A stretch of 64,000 nt of DNA from Methanotrichaceae archaeon (GTDB lineage Archaea > Halobacteriota > Methanosarcinia > Methanotrichales > Methanotrichaceae), in contig JABLXE010000008.1 in the NCBI GenBank assembly GCA_013178225.1, positions 1 to 64,000 of the forward strand. Reading direction: 5' to 3'. Below are positions 7,919-16,881 of the stretch, one piece after another. Made by a program: the position numbers and the translations under genes. Under the pieces are notes generated by a model. The model was given only the letters and a program-made list of their open reading frames with translations, did no database searches and was not told the DNA's origin. How positions within the stretch are numbered: the stretch's first letter is position 1; every line of letters starts with the position of its first letter.

Positions 7919-10900
7919 TCAGCCGGTGCAAATTCCGGTAACGCTCGACAGGTTGTTCTCCTGCATGGTCACTCCAACCGTGTACTTAGACTGCTGGATC
8001 ATGGGCTTTCGCAAGGAGACCACGATGAACTGGGCCTTGGCCGAGATGTCCTTGATCAGCCTGGCCACCCGCTCCACGTTCACCCCATCCAGAAACATGT
8101 CAATCTCATCCATGGCGTAGAAGGGCGCGGGCCGGAAGACCTGAATGGCGAAGATGAACGAGAGCGCAGTCAGGCTCTTCTCGCCTCCGGACATGGACTC
8201 CAGGCGGTGGAAAGGCTTTCCCGCCGGCCGGGCCTTGATGGTCATCCCGGCGGAGAGCGGATCCTCCGGATTTTCCAGGATCAGCTCGCCCTCGCCGTTG
8301 GACAGCCTGCGGAAGATGGCCTGGAAGTTCTTGTTGATCTCGGTAAACGAGGCCAAGAAGGCCTCCCTCTTCATCTGGTCGTAGCGGTCCAGCTTGTCGA
8401 TTATCGCCTCCCTCTCCCGGGAGAGCGTCTCCCTCCTCTCCTGCAGGTGGTCGTTCCTGGACTTCACCCGGTCGTACTCCCCTATGGCCAGCATGTTCAC
8501 CGGCTCCAGATCGCTCATGGCCCTCTGCAGCGAGGAGATCTTCTGCAGCACGGTCTCGCTTGTAGGCGGCTCAAGGGACGGGTCCACGCCGCAGCCCTCA
8601 ATCTCCAGCCGAAGCGCCTTCTCCTCCTCCCCGGCCTTCTCTGCCGCCGCCTGGGCAGCGGCGATCTGGGCCTCGACCCGCTCGTGCTCCCGGTCCAGGC
8701 GGTCTACCTCCCTCTGATGGGCCAGGATCTGATCCAATAGCTCCCCTCTCCTTCCCTTCAGGCCCAAAAGCTCTGACTCCAGCTCCACCTCCCTCTCCTG
8801 ACACTCCACCAGCCTGGACTTCAGCTCCGAGATGGCCTGCTCAGCCTGTCGCTTCTTCTCCAGAGCACTATCGCGCTCGGCCGCCAGCTCCTCCCTCCGG
8901 GCTCCGAGCTCCTGCAGTTTCTGGGAGAGGCTCTCCTCCCGCAGAGAGTCCTTGAGCGCCTCGGCCTCGATCTCCATGATCCTCTCCCTCAGACGCTTCA
9001 TCTCCGCCTCCCTCGCCTCGACCTGGCGGGTGAGGGCCGGAATCTCGGAGCCCTCCAGCAGCCGCTCGACTTCCGCAATCCTGGAGAGACACCTCTGCAG
9101 AGTTCCGTCCTCAGATGCAATCTCCTTCTCAAGGCCGTCCAGCCGCTCTTTAACCCCCTGGGAATCGGTCCCCATCTGCGCCAGCCGCTCCCGCCTCTCC
9201 TCCACCGCCTTCTGCAGCCGTGGCCGGGCAGCCTCCAGCTCCTCCAGCCGGAAGGTCTTCTTGGATATGACCTTGTCTAGCTCCTCCACCTCCCGGCTGA
9301 TGCGGGAGATCTCCCCTTCGGCCCGCTCCAGCCGGTCCAGATGGCCCTTCCTCTCCATCTCTGCGGCCGACATCTCCTCGGAGAGCTGCATCAGCTTCTG
9401 GCTCTCTTCGGCCGCGAACTTCATGCGGGACTTGTAATGGCCTCCGGTCATGGCCCCGCTTCTCTCGACCAGGTCTCCCTCCAGCGTGACCATGCGGAAG
9501 CGGCCCATCAGCGCCCTGGCATGAGAGAGGTTCTCCACCACCAGGGTATCCCGGAATACGTACCAGAAGGCGGACTGAAATTTGGAGTCGAACTTGACCA
9601 GGTTGAGGGCGTAGTCGACGATGCCTGCACCCTGGGGCCTGGCCAGCAGCCGCCCCTCATCCAGCTTGTTCAGGGGAAGGAAAGTGGCTCTTCCCACCTG
9701 GGACCGCTTGAGGAAGTCAATGGCCTGAGCTGCGTCCTGGTCGGTATCGGCGACGATGCTCTGCAGCCGGGCTCCGGCTGCCACCTCCAGGGCAGTAGAG
9801 TATCGGGAGTCGACTTTCCCCAGCTCGGCCACGGTTCCGAAAAGCCCTTCCAGCATATGTCTCTTGATGGCCGAGCGAATGGACTCCACAGCCCGGCTGT
9901 AGCCTGATCGCTCCTCGCTTGCCCGCAGCCTGGCATCGGCCTTGGCATACTCGCCCTGCAGCCTCTGAAGAGCCCTCTCCGACTCCGCTATCTCGCGCTT
10001 GAGCCGCAGCCGGGCACCCTCCAGGTCCTCGCGGTCCCTCTCCATCTCCATGGCCCGGCTGTTGAGGCCCGACAGCTCCTCCTTCAGCTGCAGGGACTCG
10101 TGATCAGCCGATGCCAGGAGGTTCGAGTCCTGATCAATTGCCGCTGCCAGCTCCTCCTTTTCCAGGCCCCCCCGCCGGGTCACGTCCAGCAGCCGGTCCC
10201 GTTCCCTGATCAGGTCTCCCAGCCGGGCCTTGGCCTCTTCCCGGAGGCCCCGGGCCTCTTCCAGGTCCTGGTGGTGCTGGGCGTACTGGGCACCGGCCAG
10301 AGATATCTTCTCCTTTGCCCTGGCCAGTTCAGCAGTCTGGTCTTCCAGCTCTCCCTGCAGGCTGGCTTTCCTGAGGCTGGCGTCCCTTATCCTCTCCCGG
10401 AGGCCTTCCATCTCCTGCTGCAGCTTCTCGGACTGGATGAAGCAGGACTTCTGCTGGCGCTCGGCATCGGCGATTATCTTTTCTGCCATCTCGGCCGCTG
10501 AGGCCTGCCGGGCGCTCTCTCCCTTCAGCTCCTCGATCCGGCGCTTGACCCTGATCTGCTCCTCCTCGCCCTTGTGGGTGATCTCCTGGGAAAGAGACCT
10601 CATCTCCTCCTCCAGAGCGGCTAAAGAGCCCTTCTTGGCCTGGCCTTGTGCCAGCAGCCTCTCATTTCTGGCCTGCAGGTCCCGGCATTCAGCTTCCAGG
10701 CTGGAGAGGGTTAATTGGGCTTCTTTTAGCCGGGCCAGAAGCAGGAAGGCCTCCTGCCGCCGGAGTTCGGTGCGGTGCTCCTGGTAGGAGAGCGCCCGGT
10801 CGCGCTCATCCTTCAGGCGCGAGAGCTGGGCCCCCACCTCTTCCAGGATCACATCCACCCGCCCGATCCTCTCCCTGACCACCTCCAGCTCTTCCAGGGC

Positions 10901-11437
10901 TTTCTTCTTCTTCTCGTCGAACTCCGCCACCCCGGCGATCTCGTCTACGATCTTTCGCCGCTCGGTGGGAGTCATCTCGATGATGCGGGTGACATCGCCC
11001 TGCATCACGATGTTGTAGCTGTCGGGATTAATTCCAGCCTTGGAGAGCTTGTCCTGCAGATCTCCCTGGGTGCAGAGATGGCCGTTGAAGTAGTAGGTGG
11101 ATGCGTACTTGTTCTCGCCGGTAATCCTGATCTTGCGGGAGACCTCGATTATGTCCTGATCCAGAGGAAGAGTTCGGGCCGAGTTGTCCAGCCTGACCGT
11201 CACCTGGGCATGATCCGGGTTCCGGCCGTTGTCGCCCCTGTAGATCAGGTCGGGCAGCCTCTCGGCGCGCATGGCCCGGGAGTTCGAGAGGCACAGGGCA
11301 AAGAGCAGGGCATCCACTATGTTGGACTTGCCGCTGCCGTTCGGCCCGGTGACGGTCACAAAATCGTTAGGCAGCGGAACTTTCACGCTCTTGCCGAAGG
11401 ACTTGAAGTTCTTGAGCTCCAGCTCTTTGATGTACAA
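7919..11437 (-). CDS. smc: Chromosome segregation SMC ATPase
   Basis: At 1172 residues this is full length for an SMC protein. Residues 31-38 are the Walker A motif GPNGSGKS. Long coiled coils cover about 165-510 and 690-1000 and flank a hinge at about 525-680 (GLFGTVAELGKV...VEVAAG-like region, GGHYKSR). The C-terminal head has the ABC signature MSGGEKS and Walker B YAMDEID. It dimerises through the hinge and, with ScpA, compacts and separates chromosomes. TTG at 11437 is the start: it gives the usual MYIKELELKNFKSF opening and has GGAGGT upstream. It follows the coiled-coil gene by 3 bp. Confidence 0.97.
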   Translation of the reverse strand: MYIKELELKNFKSFGKSVKVPLPNDFVTVTGPNGSGKSNIVDALLFALCLSNSRAMRAERLPDLIYRGDNGRNPDHAQVTVRLDNSARTLPLDQDIIEVSRKIRITGENKYASTYYFNGHLCTQGDLQDKLSKAGINPDSYNIVMQGDVTRIIEMTPTERRKIVDEIAGVAEFDEKKKKALEELEVVRERIGRVDVILEEVGAQLSRLKDERDRALSYQEHRTELRRQEAFLLLARLKEAQLTLSSLEAECRDLQARNERLLAQGQAKKGSLAALEEEMRSLSQEITHKGEEEQIRVKRRIEELKGESARQASAAEMAEKIIADAERQQKSCFIQSEKLQQEMEGLRERIRDASLRKASLQGELEDQTAELARAKEKISLAGAQYAQHHQDLEEARGLREEAKARLGDLIRERDRLLDVTRRGGLEKEELAAAIDQDSNLLASADHESLQLKEELSGLNSRAMEMERDREDLEGARLRLKREIAESERALQRLQGEYAKADARLRASEERSGYSRAVESIRSAIKRHMLEGLFGTVAELGKVDSRYSTALEVAAGARLQSIVADTDQDAAQAIDFLKRSQVGRATFLPLNKLDEGRLLARPQGAGIVDYALNLVKFDSKFQSAFWYVFRDTLVVENLSHARALMGRFRMVTLEGDLVERSGAMTGGHYKSRMKFAAEESQKLMQLSEEMSAAEMERKGHLDRLERAEGEISRISREVEELDKVISKKTFRLEELEAARPRLQKAVEERRERLAQMGTDSQGVKERLDGLEKEIASEDGTLQRCLSRIAEVERLLEGSEIPALTRQVEAREAEMKRLRERIMEIEAEALKDSLREESLSQKLQELGARREELAAERDSALEKKRQAEQAISELKSRLVECQEREVELESELLGLKGRRGELLDQILAHQREVDRLDREHERVEAQIAAAQAAAEKAGEEEKALRLEIEGCGVDPSLEPPTSETVLQKISSLQRAMSDLEPVNMLAIGEYDRVKSRNDHLQERRETLSREREAIIDKLDRYDQMKREAFLASFTEINKNFQAIFRRLSNGEGELILENPEDPLSAGMTIKARPAGKPFHRLESMSGGEKSLTALSFIFAIQVFRPAPFYAMDEIDMFLDGVNVERVARLIKDISAKAQFIVVSLRKPMIQQSKYTVGVTMQENNLSSVTGICTG

Positions 11438-11440
11438 TGC

Positions 11441-11785
11441 CTACCTCCGCCGGATCATGACTATGGCGTCATCCTCCTTGGACACTACCTTCATGCTGCC
11501 AGGAGCGCTTATCGGGGCGGACTGAGCGACCGCATGCCCCGGAGTCTCTGCCGAGGGCTTGATCTTCAGCCTCTCCAGCTCCGCCTTCTGAAGGGCTATC
11601 TCGCGGCCCAGGTCCACCAGCTCGCTCTTCATCTCCGCCATCTGTTTGCTAAAAGACGTCAGGAGGTCATAATGATAATTGAGCTCTCTTTGCATCTCCT
11701 CCCGGAAGGAGGCCTGCATCTCTGCTATCTCTTGCTCTTTTTCGACCAGCTTTCTCTCCAGGCGCTTGGTCAGAATGTCTTTCAT
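11441..11785 (-). CDS. Small coiled-coil protein leading the smc operon
   Basis: The 114-residue product is nearly all predicted coiled coil between residues about 5 and 75 (RLERKLVEKEQEIAEMQ...ELVDLGREIALQKAELERL), then a Pro/Ala linker and a short conserved-looking tail, MKVVSKEDDAIVMIRRR. The ATG at 11785 is preferred because AAAGGAGC precedes it; an in-frame ATG 63 bases upstream lacks such a site. It is the first gene of the operon with smc and scpA (3 bp gap), so a role with condensin is likely but unproven. No named family recognised. Confidence 0.75.
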   Translation of the reverse strand: MKDILTKRLERKLVEKEQEIAEMQASFREEMQRELNYHYDLLTSFSKQMAEMKSELVDLGREIALQKAELERLKIKPSAETPGHAVAQSAPISAPGSMKVVSKEDDAIVMIRRR

Positions 11786-11852
11786 GGAAAATGGCTCCTT
11801 TGGCGGCTTTTGGGCAAATGAATGGCTGGCAATCTTCAACTTAAGCATGTAT

Positions 11853-11880
11853 TCTAGGATGTATATATCGTTTTCCTAGA
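11853..11880 (-). promoter_or_regulatory. TATA box of the smc operon inside a 7-bp inverted repeat
   Basis: On the minus strand the region reads TCTAGGA, a 14-nt spacer containing GATATATAC, and TCCTAGA. The arms are perfect inverted repeats and the TATA-like element lies between them, 70-90 bp before the first start codon. A dimeric regulator binding here would compete with TBP. Confidence 0.45.
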
Positions 11881-12156
11881 TCTAATATCATCCTATGCCG
11901 CTGAACACGCCTATTTACAGTATCAATATATAAATTAGAAACCATGCCTGACGGCCACCCCCTCCGAAATTTGACTGCTATCTAATTGCATCTCGCCATT
12001 CCGGCATCTTTTCCGGCCAGGCCTTATCTCTTTTGCCCGGGTTTGCTGGAAAACATCGAATTGCCCACATGATCGGCCCTTATCCAGCGATGAAAATTGA
12101 TTTTGCCACCCCCATCGATTTGTGCCTCCAAAAGCTATTTAGTCCAACGCCCCGGC

Positions 12157-13383
12157 ATGAGGATTATGGACATTCTCGCGGACGTGGGCGGCCGGCCGGG
12201 GCTCGACTGTAGAGGCTTTTGCAGCTACTGCTATTTTAAGGGGGTAAAGGACGTAAAGCCCTTTGGCTGCAAGAACTGCCTGCCCTTCCAGAAGGGGTGC
12301 GACTACTGCGGCCGGGCTATTGTGGAGGGTTATCCCGGCTTCAAGCCCCTGGACCTGGTGACCTTCGAGGTGGCCCAGAAGTGCTTTGGCTCAATTCCCG
12401 ACAAGGTGACCATCAGCGGCGGCGGGGACCTGAGCTGCTATCCGGATCTTCTGCCCCTGGCCAGGATGGTGGGTCAGGGAATCGTGCCCATCAGCCTGGG
12501 CTACACCAGCGGCAAGGGCTTCTCCCGCGGCGACGAGGCAAAAGATCTGATTGAGGCCGGCGTTCAGGAGGTCAACTTCACCGTCTTTTCCACCAACCCC
12601 GAGCTACGGCGAAAATACATGGGCGACCGTCACCCTGAGGCGGCGCTCTCTAACCTCAGGCTCTTCTGCCAAAGCTGCGACGTCTACTGCGCTGCAGTCC
12701 TGATTCCGGGCGTAAACGACGGAGCCGAGCTGGAGAAGACCTGCCAGGATCTGGTAGAGATGGGTGCCAAAGGCCTCATACTGATGCGCTTTGCCAACAC
12801 CCGCGAGCAGGGACTAATCCTCGGAAACGAGCCCATCATCCCCGGGATTGTGCCCCACACCGTGGAGGAGTTCAGGCAGATCGTGACCGAGGCCAACCAG
12901 AGATTCGGCCTGCGGGTGACCGGAACGCCGCTCTGGGACCCGGAGACAGGCGCACCCTTCGCCCTGGCCAGCCACAAGGAGGAGATCAGCAGGCTCCCGG
13001 CGCTTCGGAGAGGTGCCACCATCGTGACCGGCTCAGTAGCCAGACCGCTTCTCGAGGCCATATTCCAGGAGCTGGGATGCCAGGTGAATGTGGTCTCCGT
13101 GAACAAGGACGTGGGCTGCCTCATCACCATCGAAGACCTGGAAGCGCTCGATCTGGAAGGGGTCCAGGACACGGTGCTGATTCCGGGAAGGACGCTGGCT
13201 CACGAGAGAGACATCCGCCGGGCGCTGAACCGCGACGGACGTGACCGCCTGATCCTGCGAGGGCCCGACCGGCTGACTGTTGATGGTGAGATGAGCATCT
13301 CCATGAGCCCGCAAGAAGTGCTGGACCTGGAGCTTGAGGCCTTCACAGAGCTGGTCGAGACCATCAATGCCCTGGGCGTGTGA
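12157..13383 (+). CDS. mmp10: Methanogenesis marker 10, radical-SAM McrA arginine methylase
   Basis: Mmp10 is a cobalamin-dependent radical SAM enzyme that methylates an arginine in McrA, the catalytic subunit of methyl-coenzyme M reductase. Family features are clear: opening DVGGRPGLDCRGFCSYCYFK with the SAM-cluster motif C-x3-C-x2-C, the second cysteine set CKNCLPFQKGCDYC, GGGDLSCYPDL, and a long C-terminal domain. ATG 12157 gives the expected N terminus; the frame is open a further 60 bases to a TTG with no better ribosome site. It is monocistronic and transcribed divergently from the smc operon. Confidence 0.9.
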   Translation: MRIMDILADVGGRPGLDCRGFCSYCYFKGVKDVKPFGCKNCLPFQKGCDYCGRAIVEGYPGFKPLDLVTFEVAQKCFGSIPDKVTISGGGDLSCYPDLLPLARMVGQGIVPISLGYTSGKGFSRGDEAKDLIEAGVQEVNFTVFSTNPELRRKYMGDRHPEAALSNLRLFCQSCDVYCAAVLIPGVNDGAELEKTCQDLVEMGAKGLILMRFANTREQGLILGNEPIIPGIVPHTVEEFRQIVTEANQRFGLRVTGTPLWDPETGAPFALASHKEEISRLPALRRGATIVTGSVARPLLEAIFQELGCQVNVVSVNKDVGCLITIEDLEALDLEGVQDTVLIPGRTLAHERDIRRALNRDGRDRLILRGPDRLTVDGEMSISMSPQEVLDLELEAFTELVETINALGV

Positions 13384-13447
13384 AGTCTTCGGCTAAGTTC
13401 GGTTGAGTTCTGTTAAGAGCTCTCTGGTAGCAGAATGAAAAAAGGGC

Positions 13448-13807
13448 TTAATGCCTGTGCTCTTGGCAGGCATTTTCCAGGTTGGCCCGGTTCAGATAGC
13501 CTTCCTTCCAGTCGTCAATGGCATCCTTGACCGTTCCGGTAGCGCCCACGAACACTTCAATACCGTACTGGCAGAATGCCTGAACCGCCTTGGGGCCGAG
13601 GCCGCCTACGATCATTACGTCTATCCCTTGACCGCTCAGCATGTCCGGGGGAAGGCCGATTCCGCCCATGTGACTGCTCTTGTTGGGGAGGACCACCACC
13701 TCGTTGGTCTCCATGTCTACCACCGTGAAGGTCGGGGCCTGCCCGAAGTGCTGCGATACGGCCTCCGTCATTCCATCGCTGCCCATAGTAGGTATACAGA
13801 TCTTCAT
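13448..13807 (-). CDS. NifX/NifB C-terminal-type metal-cofactor protein
   Basis: A 119-residue stand-alone member of the dinitrogenase iron-molybdenum cofactor family (MTH1175-like). The sequence begins KICIPTMGSDG, has the typical HFGQAPTFTVVD strand, and GLGPKAVQAFCQYGIEVFVG; the C terminus ENACQEHRH is rich in possible metal ligands. In non-diazotrophs these proteins are small carriers or chaperones of iron-sulfur or other metal clusters. It is 4 bp downstream of a second family member, in a metal-related operon. Confidence 0.85.
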   Translation of the reverse strand: MKICIPTMGSDGMTEAVSQHFGQAPTFTVVDMETNEVVVLPNKSSHMGGIGLPPDMLSGQGIDVMIVGGLGPKAVQAFCQYGIEVFVGATGTVKDAIDDWKEGYLNRANLENACQEHRH

Positions 13808-13811
13808 CTAA

Positions 13812-14291
13812 TCACCATTGTCCCGCACCGCCTCCGGAGCCGCCGCCCTGGCCCTGGCCTTTTCCACCGCCGTAGCCTCCGCCGGCACCCTGTCCCCGGC
13901 CTCTGCCGCCGCCCGCGCCTCCGCCCCGTCCCATTCCGGAATGAGGTGCAACTGATGCTGCGGAAATCTTGGTCAATTCGCCCCGCTTAAACCTTTCCAC
14001 TGCGTCCTTGACTGTGCCGCCCTGAACTTGGTAAACATCGATCCCGGCTGCAGACAGTGTCTGCATGGCATTGGGGCCGACGTTTCCGGTGATCAGTGCC
14101 TTTGCGCCCATCGAGGACACCGCCTGGGCCGCCTGTATCCCTGCTCCGCCGGGGGCCGTGGCGCTCTGGTTGGCCACGGACTCCACAGCCATAGTATCGG
14201 TATCGACAACTACGAAGAATGTGCAGCGACCAAATCTTGGATCTACAGGTGAATCCAAGCCTACGGCTGCTGCTGTAACGCCTACTTTCAT
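13812..14291 (-). CDS. NifX-type protein with Gly-rich tail
   Basis: Residues 1-115 form the NifX-like fold (VGVTAAAVGLDSPVDPRFGRCTFFVVVD...GNVGPNAMQTLSAAGIDVYQV). The last 45 residues are a low-complexity tail of Gly, Arg, Gln and Lys, as in many DUF5320-linked homologues. ATG 14291 has GAGG at the right distance; the TTG just before it is less likely. Gene order with the neighbours (DUF5320, this, NifX) is common in anaerobes and suggests a shared role in metal-cluster handling. Confidence 0.85.
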   Translation of the reverse strand: MKVGVTAAAVGLDSPVDPRFGRCTFFVVVDTDTMAVESVANQSATAPGGAGIQAAQAVSSMGAKALITGNVGPNAMQTLSAAGIDVYQVQGGTVKDAVERFKRGELTKISAASVAPHSGMGRGGGAGGGRGRGQGAGGGYGGGKGQGQGGGSGGGAGQW

Positions 14292-14300
14292 CAAAAACCT

Positions 14301-14537
14301 CTATTTATTGAGCTTATTGAGCTCATCAATTCTCGTTCGTATCTCCTGGAGATCGATCTCCAGCATTTCGGCCTGTTCTTCTAATAGAGCAAGCTCATCC
14401 CCTTGATTCACTGCTGCTTCCGGGACTCCTGCCCAGTAGCCGCGTCCATAGCAAGGTGGAGCACAGCAACGCTGGGCTCTTGTCCAGCCGGGAATTCCCG
14501 TGGCATAATACAGAGTTCTGTATCGATGTCGTCCCAT
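14301..14537 (-). CDS. DUF5320-type small protein
   Basis: The 78-residue protein has an aromatic/Arg-rich head, a cysteine pair CCAPPCYGRGYW, and a C-terminal coiled-coil helix (LALLEEQAEMLEIDLQEIRTRIDELNK). That layout matches DUF5320 proteins found beside NifX-type genes. AGGAGATGAAAAGCT before the ATG supports the start. It heads the operon that continues into the two NifX-type genes. The cysteines could bind a metal; not shown. Confidence 0.75.
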   Translation of the reverse strand: MGRHRYRTLYYATGIPGWTRAQRCCAPPCYGRGYWAGVPEAAVNQGDELALLEEQAEMLEIDLQEIRTRIDELNKLNK

Positions 14538-14597
14538 AGCTTTTCATCTCCTGCTCTAATTGATTCAGGCAATAATTAGGCAATTATGAGACATACT

Positions 14598-14607
14598 ATT
14601 TATAAAT
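14598..14607 (-). promoter_or_regulatory. TATA box of the DUF5320-NifX operon
   Basis: The minus strand carries ATTTATAAAT about 60 bp before the ATG of the DUF5320 gene, predicting a short leader with the AGGAG site. The 200-bp region to the next gene holds no other clear feature. Confidence 0.45.
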
Positions 14608-14734
14608 TGTGTAAGTCACCTCAAAATAATTTCACTTTAGACATCAACGTCGATTCAGCCGCCAGATCTGAGATCAGCATGTTGCAGCACACCCGAATTA
14701 CTGCATTATCAGATCAATTTATGCCTCTTGATCT

Positions 14735-15931
14735 TCAGGTTCCTTCTGACTCATGCAGAATCTCTTTGACCACCTCTTCCAGAGACCCGGCTGCCGTCTG
14801 CACAGTCTCCACACCCGATTCGGCAAAGGCGTAGCCCGGCCCCTTTCCCACGAGCACCTCTTTGGTTATTATCACGTCCGGCTTGTGGACCAGCAGAAAA
14901 GCGGCAACTTTTAGGCCTTTTCCTTTGGGCAGGTCCTTATGGGGATTGGCCACGGTCTCCTGTCTTCGCAGGGTCTTGCTTTTGCTGTCGATGTCCAGCA
15001 GGGCGAAATAGGGAGACTCCCCGAAGTGCTTGCTCACTTCCCCGCCGGTGCCGGCCAGGGGGACCGCATATCGCAGCACGGTCTTGGTCCTGGGCTCGTA
15101 GTGTATGAGCACACGTTCCACATTGGGCACGGCCTTGCGGATCTTGGCTTCGATGTGCTCGGAGATCAGATGGGCCTTTCGAAGATCGGTAATCCGCAAG
15201 ACTACGGAAGCTTCCACAAAGAGGTACCGGCCGGAGTTCCTGGCGGCGACCTCCTTCAGATCGCTCACTTCGGGCTCTTCATCTATCAGGGATCGGATCT
15301 TCTCCAGGGTGTCTCTGTCCACCGAAGCATCCAAAAGCACTCTCATCCCGCTCTTCAGGATCTCCCATCCTTCCCTCACAATGATCAGGGCGATTATGGC
15401 CGCAGCAATCCTGTCCAGCGGAAATCCGGACCGCTGGGCCAGGAGAGCCGCAAATACCATCGAAGAGGTGAGCACATCGGCCTTGTGCTGTATTCCATCG
15501 GCAATCAGGCTGGGCGAATTGGCCTTGCGGCCCACGCGCTCCTGATAGCTGCCGAAGATGAAGGGGATGGGAACTAATGCGGCCACTGCCCAGAGCACCC
15601 AGCCACCGTAGGCGGGAACATCAGCCGTTTCGCCCACCCAGGCCTCCAGCGCAATCTCGTAGGCCGTCAGAAAGAGCAAAAAGGAGATGATCACCGCGGC
15701 TACATTCTCCACCTTGTAGAGCCCGTAGGGAAAGCCCTTGGCCTTCCGGCTCGATAGCTCCAATCCCACGATTAGGGCAACCGAGGCCAGGACATCCACC
15801 AGCGAGTGAACCGCATCAGCCTCCAGAGCCAGGCTGCCGGAGGCCGAGGATAAGAAGAGCTTCGCTATCACCAGCCCGGCGTTCAAGAGCAGCGAGTACA
15901 CGGCCACTCTTCGAATCAAAGCCTCCTGCAT
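14735..15931 (-). CDS. Cation-diffusion facilitator fused to a NifX-type domain
   Basis: Residues about 1-200 are a CDF metal exporter: six helices with metal motifs in helix 2 (DAVHSLVD) and helix 5 (DGIQHKAD). The CDF cytoplasmic domain follows at about 205-280 (LRKAHLISEHIEAKIRKAVPNVERVLIHYEP). Residues about 285-390 are a NifX-type domain (HFGESPYFALLDIDSKSK...AFAESGVETVQTAAGSLEEV), related to the two stand-alone proteins upstream. CDF proteins export Fe2+, Zn2+, Mn2+ or Co2+ against protons; the extra domain may sense or carry the metal or cluster. GGAGGT lies eight bases before the ATG. The same fusion occurs in other anaerobes. Confidence 0.85.
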   Translation of the reverse strand: MQEALIRRVAVYSLLLNAGLVIAKLFLSSASGSLALEADAVHSLVDVLASVALIVGLELSSRKAKGFPYGLYKVENVAAVIISFLLFLTAYEIALEAWVGETADVPAYGGWVLWAVAALVPIPFIFGSYQERVGRKANSPSLIADGIQHKADVLTSSMVFAALLAQRSGFPLDRIAAAIIALIIVREGWEILKSGMRVLLDASVDRDTLEKIRSLIDEEPEVSDLKEVAARNSGRYLFVEASVVLRITDLRKAHLISEHIEAKIRKAVPNVERVLIHYEPRTKTVLRYAVPLAGTGGEVSKHFGESPYFALLDIDSKSKTLRRQETVANPHKDLPKGKGLKVAAFLLVHKPDVIITKEVLVGKGPGYAFAESGVETVQTAAGSLEEVVKEILHESEGT

Positions 15932-15973
15932 TTTCTATCGACCTCCATTGAAGTTAATAAAAACCGACATCGT

Positions 15974-16726
15974 CTAATCCAACAGGCTCAATCCCACCAT
16001 CATGACCACGAATCCTCCAATTATTCCCAGATTGGTCAGGTGTTCATCGCCGTAATTATTGGCAACCGGTATGAGTTCATCAAAGCAGATGAAGACCATT
16101 ATCCCTGCCACAAAAGCGGACGACGCCGCCAGCACCGTCGGGCTCAGGAAGGGATAGAGCAGCAACAGGGCGACAATTGCCCCCAGAGGCTCCGTCAATC
16201 CCGCGGCAAAGGAGATTATGAAGGACCGCCTTCGGTCCTGGGTGCCGCAGTAAATAGGAACGCTGCAGGCGATGCCCTCGGGAATATTGTGAATGGCGAT
16301 GGCGATAGCAATTGGTATTCCCAACCTCAGGTCCGCCAGTGAGACCAGGGCCACGGCCATTCCCTCCGGCAGGTTATGTATCGCGATTCCCACAGCAGTC
16401 ATGATCCCTACCCGGCACAGTCTACCGCTCTTGGAGTCCACCTGTCCGTCCATGTGCATATGGGGAACGATTCTGTCCAGCAGATAGATCACCAGCATGC
16501 CGATCAGAAACGCCAGGTTGGCATACGTGAAGCCTATGATCTGCTTTGATGCACAGAAAAGATCGGTGAAGGCCACGAAGATCATCACTCCGGCCGCGAA
16601 TCCCATGCTCAGAGAGAGGTATCTAACATCCGGCCTGGGTATGAAATAAGAGATGAGACTGCCTATGCCTGTCGCCAGTCCCGCCAGGGTGGTGAGGGCG
16701 ATGGCTGCCAGGATATTGCTTTCCAC
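15974..16726 (-). CDS. ZIP-family divalent metal importer (ZupT/GufA-like)
   Basis: This 250-residue integral membrane protein has eight predicted helices and the two ZIP metal-pathway motifs HNLPEG and HNIPEG in adjacent helices, plus a His-containing loop between helices 3 and 4 (RIVPHMHMDGQ). It probably imports Zn2+, Fe2+ or Mn2+. Start is GTG 16726 after GGAAGA. It lies 42 bp upstream of the CDF exporter on the same strand, so an importer and an exporter are paired, perhaps in one transcript. Confidence 0.88.
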   Translation of the reverse strand: MESNILAAIALTTLAGLATGIGSLISYFIPRPDVRYLSLSMGFAAGVMIFVAFTDLFCASKQIIGFTYANLAFLIGMLVIYLLDRIVPHMHMDGQVDSKSGRLCRVGIMTAVGIAIHNLPEGMAVALVSLADLRLGIPIAIAIAIHNIPEGIACSVPIYCGTQDRRRSFIISFAAGLTEPLGAIVALLLLYPFLSPTVLAASSAFVAGIMVFICFDELIPVANNYGDEHLTNLGIIGGFVVMMVGLSLLD

Positions 16727-16881
16727 AATTCTTCCATAGTCGTGAATATATTTTAATCTTCTGAAGACGTAAAACTGCAGATACCAGGCAAATTCGGGGT
16801 GGCATTTTATCCGGGCTGGAGATCAAGGGCCTTTCAATTAATGAGATGCAAAGACGTTCGGCCGCGGCCCGGATTCGATCC

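Noticed and set aside
7781-8740. Long plus-strand open frame (319 residues) opposite smc
   Set aside because: It mirrors the codon structure of the smc gene on the other strand, is Leu/Gly/His-rich and has no domain or ribosome site. The same applies to 9341-9907, 10100-10787 and 10775-11821.
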